Shown here: piece by piece, positions 25,254 through 37,100 of the stretch
How the letters are laid out: every line of letters starts with the position of its first letter
How positions within the stretch are numbered: the stretch's first letter is position 1
Assembly: GCA_003342895.1 (NCBI GenBank)
Contig: PTFA01000111.1
Span: 2,082,199 to 2,146,198 of the forward strand
Direction: 5' to 3'
Length of the DNA: 64,000 nucleotides
Source: Casuarius casuarius
Lineage: Eukaryota > Chordata > Aves > Casuariiformes > Casuariidae
Position numbers and translations under genes: made by a program
Notes under the pieces: model-generated
What the model was told of the DNA's origin: nothing
Seen by the model: only the letters and a program-made list of their open reading frames with translations
Database searches by the model: none

Positions 25254-25884
25254 GAGTAAATCAAGATCATCTCATAAATGAAACTGCTGCATACAGATGT
25301 GCACCATAGCATTAGAAGCTGTGGAGCATGACAGAAGTAGAGGAATGGACAGAAGGAAGAGAATGGATGGCTTAATCAACTAAATATTCCCAGCTGACCT
25401 GTACTCATTCTGAGCTTTTCTAGAAAAAGTTTTATTAGTAAGGGAACGTTAGTAATGTTATCAAGAAATTTAAGTTGGATATTTGCAGATGAAATATAAT
25501 TAGTCTTTGCTTCCAAAAATACTCATTAGAACTAAGGTGAAAATTGAATTTTTTTTTTTAATGGTGTATCTGAAAAGAATTATAAGAAGATTTTTATAAC
25601 AGCAAAATGTCTTTATGGAACTTTCCCCATTTGCTACAAAATTAATAACTGATTGCTGGGGGAGCTGTCATATCCAATATCTCAGTAAAAGAGGCAACAT
25701 AATCTGGAAAATGAAGGCATTCTTAGGAATGAAGAGTAAAACTGGGTGAATAATGGCTCGATTTTAACATCTAATTTGGATACTCAAAAAACAAAAGCAA
25801 NCAAAGAAAAACAAGGGGAAGGGGAGTGATAATTTGTAAAATAATTTATTTATCTACTCACTGCGGTCAGGGGAGAATATGCAA

Positions 25885-25972
25885 AGCAAATCACTGTTTC
25901 CTTTTTCAGTTTTCCCATCTGAAAAATAAACCAATAATCTCTTATCATACACTCATGTTGTAAAGATAAAAA
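25885..25972 (+). mobile_element. MIR/CORE-SINE-like 3' relic, plus strand
   Basis: TTTCAGTTTTCCCATCTGAA, then ATAAACCAATAATCTC and GTTGTAAAGATAAA, follow the order of the conserved MIR-type core and 3' segment (CAGTTTCCCCATCTGTAAAA, a purine/AT block, GTTGTGAGGATTAA). About 88 bp are aligned by eye. The tRNA head is not visible. Confidence 0.6.
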
Positions 25973-26517
25973 TCTGTTATTCACTGTCACCAATGAGATA
26001 GAAGTTTTTATGGATATATTATTTTTACATTTTTAGTATGATACTTGGATGGCATACTTTGAATTAAGTTGATATACTTTGAAATATCCAGGATTATATT
26101 GTATCATGACAATATGCATTTTAAAATACCATTCTTTTCAACTCCTTCCAAATATTGTTTATTTTCCTAATTTCTGTCCATCCTTTGGGATCCANTGAGT
26201 TAGCCTTGTTACTGTGGAAGTTTTTGGGTATGCATGGCTTTTACATATGGAGTTAAATTCACCAGCTAACATTCAGAATTAAAATTACTGGGCGCTATGC
26301 ATGCTTTCTACTGCAAAATTTTCCAAGTGTGCATGTCTATAAGAAAGCTTTTTTTTCTTTTTTTTTAAAATATAATATGTCAGTGTAGTATTCTGTTACT
26401 CCATAACAGACACTTTATTAATATGCTTCATTTATTAAATATAAGTACAAATCATTACTGTTCATGTTTAATAATGTATAATCTAATAATGAAATGTGAA
26501 ATATGATTAAGGAAAAG

Positions 26518-26585
26518 ACCTGAACCTACAGCCTTTTTTACAAGAAAATCCACTGAGTTCAATTGGACTATATTCCTGAAGAAGT
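26518..26585. repeat. Possible ancient hairpin repeat relic
   Basis: ACCTGAACCTACAGCC followed by CCACTGAGTTCAATTGGACT and TATTCCTGAAG follows the order of a well-known sauropsid repeat (GGCCTGATCCTGCA, CCCATTGAAGTCAATGGGAC, TA-T---TGA-TAA). Heavily diverged; identified by eye only. Confidence 0.35.
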
Positions 26586-27164
26586 TTCACAGTTGTGGTG
26601 CCCAGACTCATTCCTTCTCTTTCTTCCTTTTTTTCTTCAGTTGTACCTTACATAAATTGAAGCTATCCTACTAGGTACTCTACAGTAATTGGTTAAATGT
26701 CAGACACTGAGAGCATGGTATTAAACTGAACATCTGTCTCTTGCTTACTGGTTGTTATTCTTGCTTTTATGAGGCACCAACCTCAGCCTTTCAGATCACT
26801 TTAATTGACTTGTTCTTTATACTTTTTCTATTTAAAAAAATACCTCTTACATCCATCAGTGTTTGTCTAGTCAAGGTGCTGAAATCCCAAGCCATTCCTT
26901 GCCTCTTCAGGAAAAGATTTTACTTCTTTGCCACTCTTGATAAAATTGTGAGGTAACAGTTAGATAGCTTTACATTTTTATTAGTTCTGGAGAATCAATA
27001 TTACTTTCTAGTTTCAATTACACTTAATCAGAGGGTCTCCATATTCATTTTTAAGTGACTTTATGGAATTCTTTAATATACTAACTTGTTCATCTCAAGA
27101 TCCTTACAGAATTAGGAGGTTAACAAGCTATGCTAAAAAACTAGCCTAAGCACTGAGGCCTTCC

Positions 27165-27222
27165 TTTACTTATGTAGTGCCTGCTGATGTGCTTTTACTT
27201 ATGTAGTGCCTGCTGATGTGCT
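27165..27222. repeat. Perfect 29-bp tandem duplication
   Basis: Two identical 29-bp copies (27165-27193 and 27194-27222), each holding ACTTATGTAGTGCCTGCTGA. Perfect identity implies a recent duplication or a collapsed/polymorphic tandem array. Confidence 0.97.
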
Positions 27223-27261
27223 TTAAAACATATTTACAACAGACTTGCACACATTTAACAC

Positions 27262-28070
27262 AGTGTTGCTGAGGTCCAAAGGGACCTCTGGAGATCATTT
27301 GGTCAAACTGCCATGCTCGAAGCAGGGTCAGCTAGAGGAGGTTGCCCAGGACCCTGTCCAGTTGTATTTTGAATATCACTCCCACAGTAAAAAAGGCATT
27401 TTCTTATGTTTAAGTTTTCTGTATTTCAGCTTGGGGCCCTTGCCTCTCATCCTGCTACTGGCCATAACTTAAAAGAGTTTGGCTCTGTCTTCTTTACACT
27501 CTCCCTTCAGATATTTGTACAGGTTGATTAAGATCCCCTGAGCTTCCTCTTCTCCAGTCTGAACAGTCCCAGCTCTCTTAGCCTCTTCTTGTATGAGAGA
27601 TGCCCCAGTCCCTTAGTCATCTTCATGGCCCGTCACTGGACTCACTGCAGTATGCTCATGTCTGTCTTGTCCTGGGGAGTCCAGAACTGAACCCAGCTCA
27701 CCAGTGCCAAGCAGAGGGGAAGGATCTCCTCCCTTGACCTGCTGGCAACACTTGTCCTAATGTAGTTCAGGACACTATTGGCCTTCTTCACCACAGGGGC
27801 ACATAGTTTGCTCATGGTCAAGTTGTCATTCACCAGGATCTTCAGGGACTTTTCTGCAAAGCTGCCCTCCAGCCCAGCTGTCGCCCAGCTCCCTCAGCAC
27901 TTGTGGGTGCATCCCGTCATTGCCCACGGACTAGTTTTTGGAGAGGAGGTATTCCTTGTTCCATAGTTTTCCACAGGCATCAGGGGCCTGGCATTCCTGA
28001 TGGCAAGTCTATCAGTAAAGACCAAGAACAAGAAAGCATTGAATACCTCAGCCTTTTACACTTATGTTTT
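27262..28070 (-). mobile_element. CR1 LINE remnant with internal deletion, minus strand
   Basis: Reverse-complement CR1 blocks run in order: GGGACCTCTGGAGATCATTT, CGAAGCAGGGTCAGCTAGAG, GTTGCCCAGG, CTCTTCTCCAGTCTGAACAG, GGAAGGATCTCCTCCCTTGA, CCTGCTGGCAACACTTGTCC and GCCTTCTTCACCACAGGGGC. These are the C-terminal part of ORF2 plus the 3' UTR. From about 27960 the match jumps to a block (AAGAAAGCATTGAATACCTC, then AGCCTTTTAC) that in full-length CR1 lies upstream of the reverse-transcriptase core. The RT core is therefore missing. The octamer tail is also lost at the left edge. Several indels and stops show that it is dead. Confidence 0.9.
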
Positions 28071-31000
28071 CTTCAGTAAATTAATGTATGAAAATACTTG
28101 AATATTTTATTAGGAAAGGGAATGAGAGAAAGGTCTATGACTCCTCAAAATAGCAACTGTGTGCCCCAGTCCAGTGTGTTTTCACAAACACTGAACTTGA
28201 TTGACATGGACAGTCTTGTGGGAGAGGAAAAAGCGTCAGTCTATCAGTTTCCAAGAATATACCTTGAATATGAACTCTAATAAGGAACAACTATTAGCAG
28301 CAGCTGCCTGTCTGCTGAGAACTAATTTCTCAGTCCTTTGTGCATTGTTCAGGACTTTGGGGATGTGTCATTTTTCCATTTATTTCTTCCCCATTCACTT
28401 CCCAACAAAATATATTCAATATAATGCCTGTAAGATTTCAATCACATGCAGAAGTTTAGCTGATTCAAAATTATTCTACAGCAATGTATTATTCAAAACT
28501 TTGCAAACTTAGTTACATCGAACTTAAATGTAGGGAGATTTAGTCAAAATTGGTAAGATCAATATTCAGTTCNGGTCTATTTTGTATCTATTCAGAAAAG
28601 AAATAATGGCAGTAAATTTAAGCACTCATATTGTTTTATTATAAGCTTTTATGTCCCAGAAGTCCGCCCTACCTGTGAGTTGTAAACTTTCAAGGTACTC
28701 AGTGTAAAAATGAAATTCCATCAAAACTGTGTGTGCTTCTGAGCTGCTCATGCACAGGAGCATGTAGAATTTTCTATCTCAGTCTTCTGTAAAAATTCCT
28801 CAGAGCAACAGTGGTAAAGGGAAACAGCTGAATCTTTCACTTGTGTGAATGAATGAGTCCATGCTTGAAAAAACAAAAAACCCTACCATTAATGACTGCT
28901 GTAGGTATAAAGTCAGTCTTCAACAAGTGGATTACACCTGTGTTTGGAGACTGAATATTTATATTCAGGAGAGTAAGATAAAATCTCATCTGGAAATTTG
29001 TGCAAAGTTGTTGAGGGAAAAAAAGAATTAGGGTAAAGATAAATATGCACTAAAGCAATCTGAAAAANGTATGGTACATAGGTCTTCAAAAATCTATTTT
29101 TAGCCTCATTTGGGGTCCAACTATTACTGTTGTCATTATCCGTTTCAGGTAGGAAGCAGTACTGGCAGTCCAGATCCAAACAACTTTAAAGCAAATAAAA
29201 ATATGAGGCTCCTAATTTTTTTAACAGTAATTATGAAGAAATTATCTTGAAAAATAACATGAGGCTATATTAATAACTATATAAATGGCTGAAAATTTCC
29301 AGATGTAAATCACAGTTCTAACAAACTGTCTAAAGTGTGAGATAAACAGGTTAGTCATTCTACTCTATCTAGGTGTGTGATTGATGGATTTCTATTAATA
29401 TCTTTTGTCTACTTCCTTTCCATGACCCTGAAGCCCTTTCTTTCCTACANAGGGCAAAAGTAATCAGGGAAATGCTGTACAGAGACTTTTTTCTTTTTCT
29501 TTTTTTTAAGAACAGTTCTTACTAACCTTTGTGGTAAGGAAAGGATGGACGTGACTATGGCAATTCACTGTTGGTTTTCTTTTAGCACCTGGCTTCACAA
29601 AAATGTCAGGTTTAAGGAAGATTTTCAAGTGATAAATGCCTACTTATGCTCCCAGTTAAGGAAGATTTCTTTAATTCTCTAAAAAGGTAGTATTGTCCTT
29701 TAGAAAACAAAGGAGGAATCCACAGTTGAGCAATAAGACTAAAACAAAGATAATGCACACCCCTGTGAATTTTCTATACAGGCATAGCTTATTAGCTGAT
29801 AAATGTCCCATCATTAGGGCTAGTAACAGATGTCTCCAGGCTGGTCTTAGATGATATATGGACTGAACTGAACATGAAACAGATACTAAAACTTTGCTGA
29901 AGATAGCTAGAGGTATTATTAATGCAAAGCAAAGCACTTTCTAAGAATATCAAAAACAAGGAAACACTACTTTGTTGTCTTTGCCTCTTGACAACAGAGA
30001 TAAGAGTCATCCTTCCAGTTTTCTAACTTGCCTGATCAGAGCCTAACTTGCCTTCAGGAGCAGTTTTGACCCAGCAAAGACTTGAGTGTTTACAGAAGAA
30101 GAAAAACTGGAAGGTAGGCTTATTGATAAATTATTCTATTATATATGTATAGGCATATATCTACATATATCCTAGTTATTCTTAGGATACAGTTATTGTA
30201 GCAACTGAATAATTCCACATGAGAGCTTGCATACTGAATCTCAGGATGTAGTATCTATATATGTTGTGGGTAAAGGAGAAAAATAGATCCGAGATGAGAC
30301 TAACATGGATCAGATCCTGGAGCAAGTCATGCTACCAGGACATTAGGGAAAACATAAGAAAACAGGCTTCTCCAAATCTAGTCTGTTACAGGGTACATGC
30401 TTCATGTGAGAAATCCAAGTCCTGTAGAACATGAATGAAGGAGTAGAGTTGCAAAAGATTCCCTTGAAAAATAAAATATTCAAGCAATTCATTAAAAATG
30501 AATAAGCAGTTGATTTGTCTACTCAGATAGTGTATTATTCTATGCTGCTAAATGTCTGAGAGCTTATCTTTATTTCGGGAAATTGTCTTGAGGCGTAAGC
30601 TTCTTGAACTACTCGCCACTTATTGTGCAAAAAGCCACACATAGAAGAATTATCTGGCGTGCTGCAAGTTTGTATTCTAGTTTTCTTCAAGTGCCTATAT
30701 TTTTAATCTGGACCTCTTTCCCACAGCTGATGTAGCTTAATACACAGAAATATGCAGAAATCCTTAATTGTGTAATGCTATTACTGGCATGCACTGAGTA
30801 GTTTATTATATTTTGATCCAACCTTTTAATTATGTCATGAAATTAACATTGTTCTACTATGTTATTAAACAAATTACCAAAATCTGCCCACTCACTAAAT
30901 AAATCGGGCAGTATAATTGAACATAAATAGCTTCTGGTACCAACCTAATCTGTTTAGATAGCAAAAATGCTATTTTCATTTCTTTTGCTAGGTAGAGAGT

Positions 31001-33639
31001 TCTAGAACATCAGGAAAAGGTTTGGCACCTTCTTCTTTTTCCTTGGGAACTGATACTATATCCCTCACTTATCTGAACAAGGAACAAGATCACACATTTT
31101 GGCCTTTAATAAATAAATTACTAGCAGAAAACCACTCTGTAGAACAGCCCGGGAAGGTGTGAGTTGCTTTCAAGAACATTCAATCCCTAATTAATTTATA
31201 TAAATAGAGAGACAGAGAGTTTAAAACTGCTATTTAGATTCCCAAGAATAATTTCAGGAATAAATTGCTGATGTCTCATCAAAATGTAGTATAAAATTGT
31301 TTTGAAGAGCCAGATCTGTCTCTGAACTGAAACCTTTTGATAAACAACAGCAGAATCATGTGGCATTTCTACAAAGAAATAAGGATTACAAGACATGTAG
31401 AGGTCACGTTTATTTATTTTTATTTTTATTTTTTAATTATTCTAGAAAGACATACAAAAGAAGACTGAATGGAATATTTTGCATGGTTTTCAGATTAAAG
31501 TAAACCATAAAGACTTAAAATCTCGCTGTGTAACACTGCAGCACTTTCTTAAACCTCTCCAAATAATATGTAAAAGAGAACAGACTCAACTCTGAGCTCA
31601 TATATTCTATTGGAAGTTCTGCATAAGCTCTCTGAGCTCCGTAAAAATAATATAGATCAGCATCAGGCATAGGAAGTCTGGAAATAAGTTCTGGGGCAAA
31701 TGAAATAAATGTATATTTTCATAAATTTTATTCAGCCAGAAGATGAATTGGTTTGGCTATTTCTTCTTTCATCTGTTTCCTAATACAATTATGGTGATAT
31801 GGTGACTCTGTTAAACGTGGCTGCCACAATGCAATGGGCAGAGAAACAGTCTTAGATATATGAGACTTAACTTGTCATTTTCCTCCACTGCTCTGATTTT
31901 AAAATGGTGCTTCTCTGTGGTTTGAGGTCTATAGATTAAGGATACCTTCTAACTGCAAAACACAATTATTCATCTTTCTACCATGTTACCATCCGAAGTT
32001 GTTACAAATAATACCAAACTTTCATCTTCAAGAGAACTGTACTATTTACGTCATGAAAAGATTGGCCAGTGATCAATATTTTACAAAGAATTGCTAAAAT
32101 GCTATATGTACCTTGTTAAAGATGCATCCCAAATATTTTAAGTTTTATAAAATATTGGTTTAATTCGAAATATCCCCAGTGGCCAAAAAGTGAAGCTATC
32201 CATAACTACAAACAGCTGGAGCTTCTCCAACCATTTAAACAACATTTCTGCCCATGTTTCTCAAATTTTTCAGGTTTGGTATACTTATCTGACATGTTTA
32301 TATCCTTAAGAAAAATATTTTTACTTTTTAACACACATTCAGAGGGGTTCCAGACATGGTCCCGGAAAACCTGCTTGAACCATCATAAAATAGGTAAGCA
32401 AACTAAGTATAGGAGGGATTTATTGTCTTCGCTATGACATATGGCCAAAAGTTATTCATCCTTTTCTGGCAGATACTTACTAGAAGGCCTAAGGGAATGA
32501 CATTGACTTATTTTTGTGTCTGTTCTCCTATAGAATAAATGCCAAAACCATAGTCTTGCTCTGTGTTTGCTGGCTGTCCTTAACAGAGACATGATTCATG
32601 ACTTGAATATAATCTATATTTAAAAATGCCTCAAAACCAGCAGGTCCCCTTCTTCTGTGAGTTTTTAAAGACCTTCTCTTGAATGTATAGCTTTATCAAG
32701 ACTTTGGATGACAGAAACNTATCTATATTATGCTAGCCGAAGAATACCACCAATTCTCCATCAAAACAGGACTGAAAGAGAAAAAAAAAACCTCTTTGAA
32801 ATATGTGGCAGTGCTCATCTGAGGATCTATACACGATACATCTTTCTGTGGAAGGCTGAAGTAGACTCTGTCTGAAGTTCTAGTTACCTTGGCTATTCAG
32901 TCTCACCATCTTTTATGATTAGTAGTCTCTACATACTACTGGATTGTAGACCAGAAGCCATTGATCCACCCATTATTTTCATTTGTCCCTGAAGTCCACA
33001 GGGCTGGAGAAGAGAAAACTAAGCTCAGAGATTTATGCGAATCAGCTCTGTTTCACGTTGAGTGTAATTGTTATGGCTCTACCATCTGCAGTTTAACGTA
33101 GTAAGAGGCAAAACTGGTTGCAACTTAATAAATTTTGTCAGTGCTGTGTACATTTTAAATAATTTCATTACAGATAAAATGTCTGTGAAGTGTTTCAAAT
33201 TGCAGTCTTTGAGCAAAGAAGATTGATTCCAGTAAGAAATAAACAAACAAAAAGGAAACCAGTAACAAGGACCTGCCTTTCACATTGTGAATCAAACATC
33301 ATTTTCCAACTAAGCAGGATTTTCTCTTTCTGCTTGTCTTGATGCTTGCTTAATAAGAGGTGCATTTGTGTGTATAATAATAAATGTGTACAGAAACAAG
33401 ATAAGTGTGTTTAACATACAAGAAAGTTTTCCCCTTTTTTACTGAGGAACACCAAAACTTCCTAGACACTGCCACCTACTATCAATACCTTAGTATAACT
33501 GCGGTCCCACTGCCACAGTATTGCTACAAGCCAATAACAGTCTTTGATTTGTTGCACCTGTCACTTTTGGCAGCTGCACTCTTTGCACTGTCATATTTGT
33601 CTTCCCCAACTATTTGCTTGATGCAAATGGAAAAATTGT
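28071..33639. other. Unique non-coding stretch
   Basis: No recognised repeat or gene. Open frames up to 103 codons (28201-28512) have no recognisable domain. Single Ns at about 28573, 29068, 29450 and 32719. Confidence 0.5.
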
Positions 33640-34172
33640 GCTATCACCCAGTACAAGAGAGACATGGACATACTGGAGTGAGTCCAACAAATAGCCACAG
33701 AGATGATTAAGGGCCTGGGGCATCTTTCATGCACGGAGAAGGTGAGAAAGCTGGGACTGTTCAGCTGAGAAAGCTGGGACTGTTCAGCCTGGAGAAGAGA
33801 AGGCTCAGGGGGATCTTATCAATGCACATAAATACCTGATGGAGAGGAGTAAAGAAGACAGAGCCAGACTCTTCTCAGAGATGCCAAGTGACAGGATGAG
33901 AGTCAATGGGCACAAACTGAGATACCGGAAAATTCCATTTCAACATAAGAAAACACTTTTTTCCAGTCACAGTGACTGAGCTTTGGAACAGGCTGCCCGG
34001 AGAGGTTGTGGAGTCTCCATCCTTGGAGATATTCAAAACCTGACTGGACACGGCCCTGAGCAACCTGGTGTGGCTAACCCTGATTTGAGCAGGGGGGTTA
34101 GACTAGATGATCTCCAGAGGTGAGACATAACTTCAACCTTTCTGTGCTCCTGCGATTTTGTGTGATTCTGTT
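33640..34172 (+). mobile_element. CR1 LINE 3' end, plus strand
   Basis: Sense-strand CR1 begins inside the C-terminal part of ORF2 (CAGTACAAGAGAGACATGGA at 33651) and continues through GGGACTGTTCAGCCTGGAGA, GGCACAAACTGAGATACCGG, GCTGCCCGGAGAGGTTGTGG and GGGGTTAGACTAGATGATCT to a worn octamer tail ending near 34172. About 530 bp. Several stops and indels break the frame. A 23-bp duplication at 33743-33788 is listed separately. Confidence 0.95.
33743..33788 (+). repeat. 23-bp tandem duplication inside CR1
   Basis: TGAGAAAGCTGGGACTGTTC (first 20 of 23 nt) occurs at 33743-33765 and again, identically, at 33766-33788. Normal CR1 has this block once, so the duplication arose in this copy or its immediate source. 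Confidence 0.97.
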
Positions 34173-37100
34173 GTTAAGCCAACAACAAAAAAGCTATTGA
34201 TGTTACATATAATCACAATAAAAGACATAACCTTACAACTATTACACAGGAAAATTTACTATAATATTTGTAATAAAGGCAAACTTTTATTTATTAAAGT
34301 ACTAACTTACCCATGGTAAGATTACAGCAAACTACTGTGGCAAATTATAGTAAGTTTTAGTACTTTTAATAGGAAAATATAGGCTGAATTATGTCCTCTC
34401 TTTGGAAAAACACCAACAGGGATACTGAGAAAAAGAAAACAATAATTCTCTTCATACCCTTATGGAGCATAAACATTGTATTCTTATGTAGTTTCTTCCA
34501 AATATGTACTACGGAGAATTTCCTCTTCCCACAGAAGGAGGGATACCCTTTCCCTTGTCTCTGCCCAAGATACTTACCCATACAGAGTGTTGTATCTGCT
34601 CATACTAAAGTCAAAATTATTTTTGAGTGAAATTTTTATCTTCTGTATCTTGTGTTTTTCAAACAAACAAAAAACCCGAAAAACTCTCCCTGTTTCTCTA
34701 AAAATAAACAAAGCTCTAAGTTTTTATTCCTTTTGCAATCCATTGCTGCTTTATTTTTCTTTATTCACTTTGCTTATTATTTATGTGCTGTTACTCATAT
34801 CTATGATCATAGGTAACGTTTACAGCTCTACATAAGAGGAAACTAAACTTTTTCCGGGTAACTGGTCATCAATGGAAGTGTCCATGTTAGCCCTAGGACT
34901 AATGGGAGCACCCACATTCATACGGTATGTGAAGCTGTCATGAATACGCAAGGCTTAAGAACCAACTGGGCTTGCACTGAACAGCAAAAGCTTCCTCTGG
35001 AGATTTCTCTCTCAGAGCGCTGAGAGATAGGTCAGAGCCCGCAACCTGTCAGGGCAGCTTATATTAACATTTTCAGTCTGCAGAATGGCCCNGTCTACGC
35101 TACCCTTTTGAGTACCTTCCTTCTAGGATCACTGCTGTCTTCATTTACTGAAAATTTCTTTCCTTTCCATGAACAATGATTCCCATTGTCCTAGATTTAT
35201 GTTTACCTGTGGACAAGACCTATTTCTCAAGCTTTGCGACTTGCACGGTACATCTGGCAAAATCAGTTTACCTTCTGACAATAGGTTTTATTAAACTTTT
35301 GTAAATGATCAGTGATATCTAAAATGTTGTCACTTCAAACAAGTGCAGCTTCTGGCACAGTATGTCTGAGTTCAATAATTTGATGGGTCAGTGTGCAGCG
35401 TTACTGCTCAGTTCCTATAATTGTTTTTTGTTTACCTTTCAATTTGAAAACACATTATAAAAATAGGCCTTTTACTATCTAGATGTGAATAATTTCAGTG
35501 TAAAATCACCTTGATGAGACTTCTATGTTGTCATCAATTTCCATTTTATCTCTAAAATAAATGTCTTCAGAAAACTCTCTTATAGAGAAGACAAGTATTT
35601 AAAATCAGTCTCATCAGAACAAATGTTATGCTGAATATTTATGTTCCATTTCTGACCAGCTGTGTAAATCTCTTTTACAATTTTTCCCCAGATTTACACA
35701 AATATTCACATCTCAATGACTAATCTAACTTTTTAAAGTTCTCTAAGGACTTTATTATTTTACTGTCTTTGCTTTAAAATTACCTAGGTGTATCTTTGTC
35801 CACATTTATAATTTAGCTTTTATTAAGGAGAAGCAAAGTACCTTTTAACATTCCTAATGATTGATGATATTAATATGCGAGAAGATCCAAGCACAGTAAA
35901 ATGGAGATAATTACTCCAGAGAAGCTCAAATGAGGAAATGAAGAGCAAAAGTTAGCTTTAATATGAAGTGGTTCACATACAATAACTAATTAACAGTCAT
36001 AAAAGTCAGAGATACAGCCAATGAACAACAGAGTATGTTACAGAGTGACACTGTGATCCCATACTGTGACCCACAAAATCTTCAAATATTATGAACAGCC
36101 ACAGAAATAACAACCAAAAAATTGAAAGCTCATCAGTAAGGATGAGAAAATATGATGTTGCTCATAATGCATTACTAATCGAGCTTTGCTGGGTTTGAGC
36201 TAGGAAAAGACGGGCACCATTGACTTACCTTGTTGTTTAATAACACTGGCTCACTTTCAGTAAAATTGTTTCAGAGTATGTGGAGCTTTCGTTACATTTT
36301 TGGATAGGTTTTGTCTGACAGCTTAGAAATTGAAAAGCATACATTCCAAGATGACTGAGATAATTCAGCAAAGGTAGTCATTAGCCCTTCCTTGCGTATG
36401 GAATTTGCTATACGCTCTAACACTCCAAGAAAGTGAGTGTGCCAAGCCCAGGTTAGCTTAGAAAGGTGGAGCGAGCAGGAGAGAGCAAAGGTCTGTGCAG
36501 CCCTCACTGTTGCTGCATATNTAGAGCATACGCTGGTTCTGTGTTAAGTACCAGAAAGGGAACACCAGGACATTGCTCTTCCAGAAGGAAGAGGAATTCA
36601 CATAACTGGGACATTGTGTATCTTACCTGTTTGTCTTGAAGTTTCTGGAGGATTCATCTGAAAAGATGATATATCTTTGCATATGCACCATTTATTCATT
36701 CCCAATCCCTCCCAACCAGAGGAAAGAAGGAAACAATTCTAGGATATGATTTATCTCATCACAAAGTGCATTACTATATATGTCACCTCAATAATACCCT
36801 CAACATGCCTATTTCTCTGCATTGTCAATATTAGGGTGACTAGCTCAGATGTGCCTACCCATATTTTAGACATATATAATCAGATATAGTCAGAATCTCA
36901 TGTGCCTGTTTATATGGCTAAATCCTGTTCCCCTGCAGTGTATGTCAAAAATGCCAGTGGGTTGGGACAAAGAGGACCAAGATAGGAAAATTTTGACAGA
37001 ATTTCGTAAAGCTTTTCTTTGCTTGTGTGTTTTTAATCTATAAGGACTCTCTCTTTTAAGTGAAAACTTATTTTATGTGAAGCTTTAAATTCTCATGAGT

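Larger units (their letters stand above)
25973..27261. other. Unique non-coding stretch with one hairpin-repeat relic
   Basis: No gene. 26518-26585 may be a relic of the CATTGAAGTCAATGGG hairpin family. A perfect 29-bp tandem duplication lies at 27165-27222, just before the CR1 copy. Confidence 0.5.

Noticed and set aside
30735..30765. GATGTAGCTTAATACACAG resembles the start of vertebrate mitochondrial tRNA-Phe
   Set aside because: Similarity stops after about 15 nt, no cloverleaf forms and no 12S-like sequence follows, so it is not a mitochondrial insertion.
34476..34835. 119-codon plus-strand open frame
   Set aside because: Composition is low-complexity AT-rich with no recognisable motif, and another open frame overlaps it in a second reading frame.
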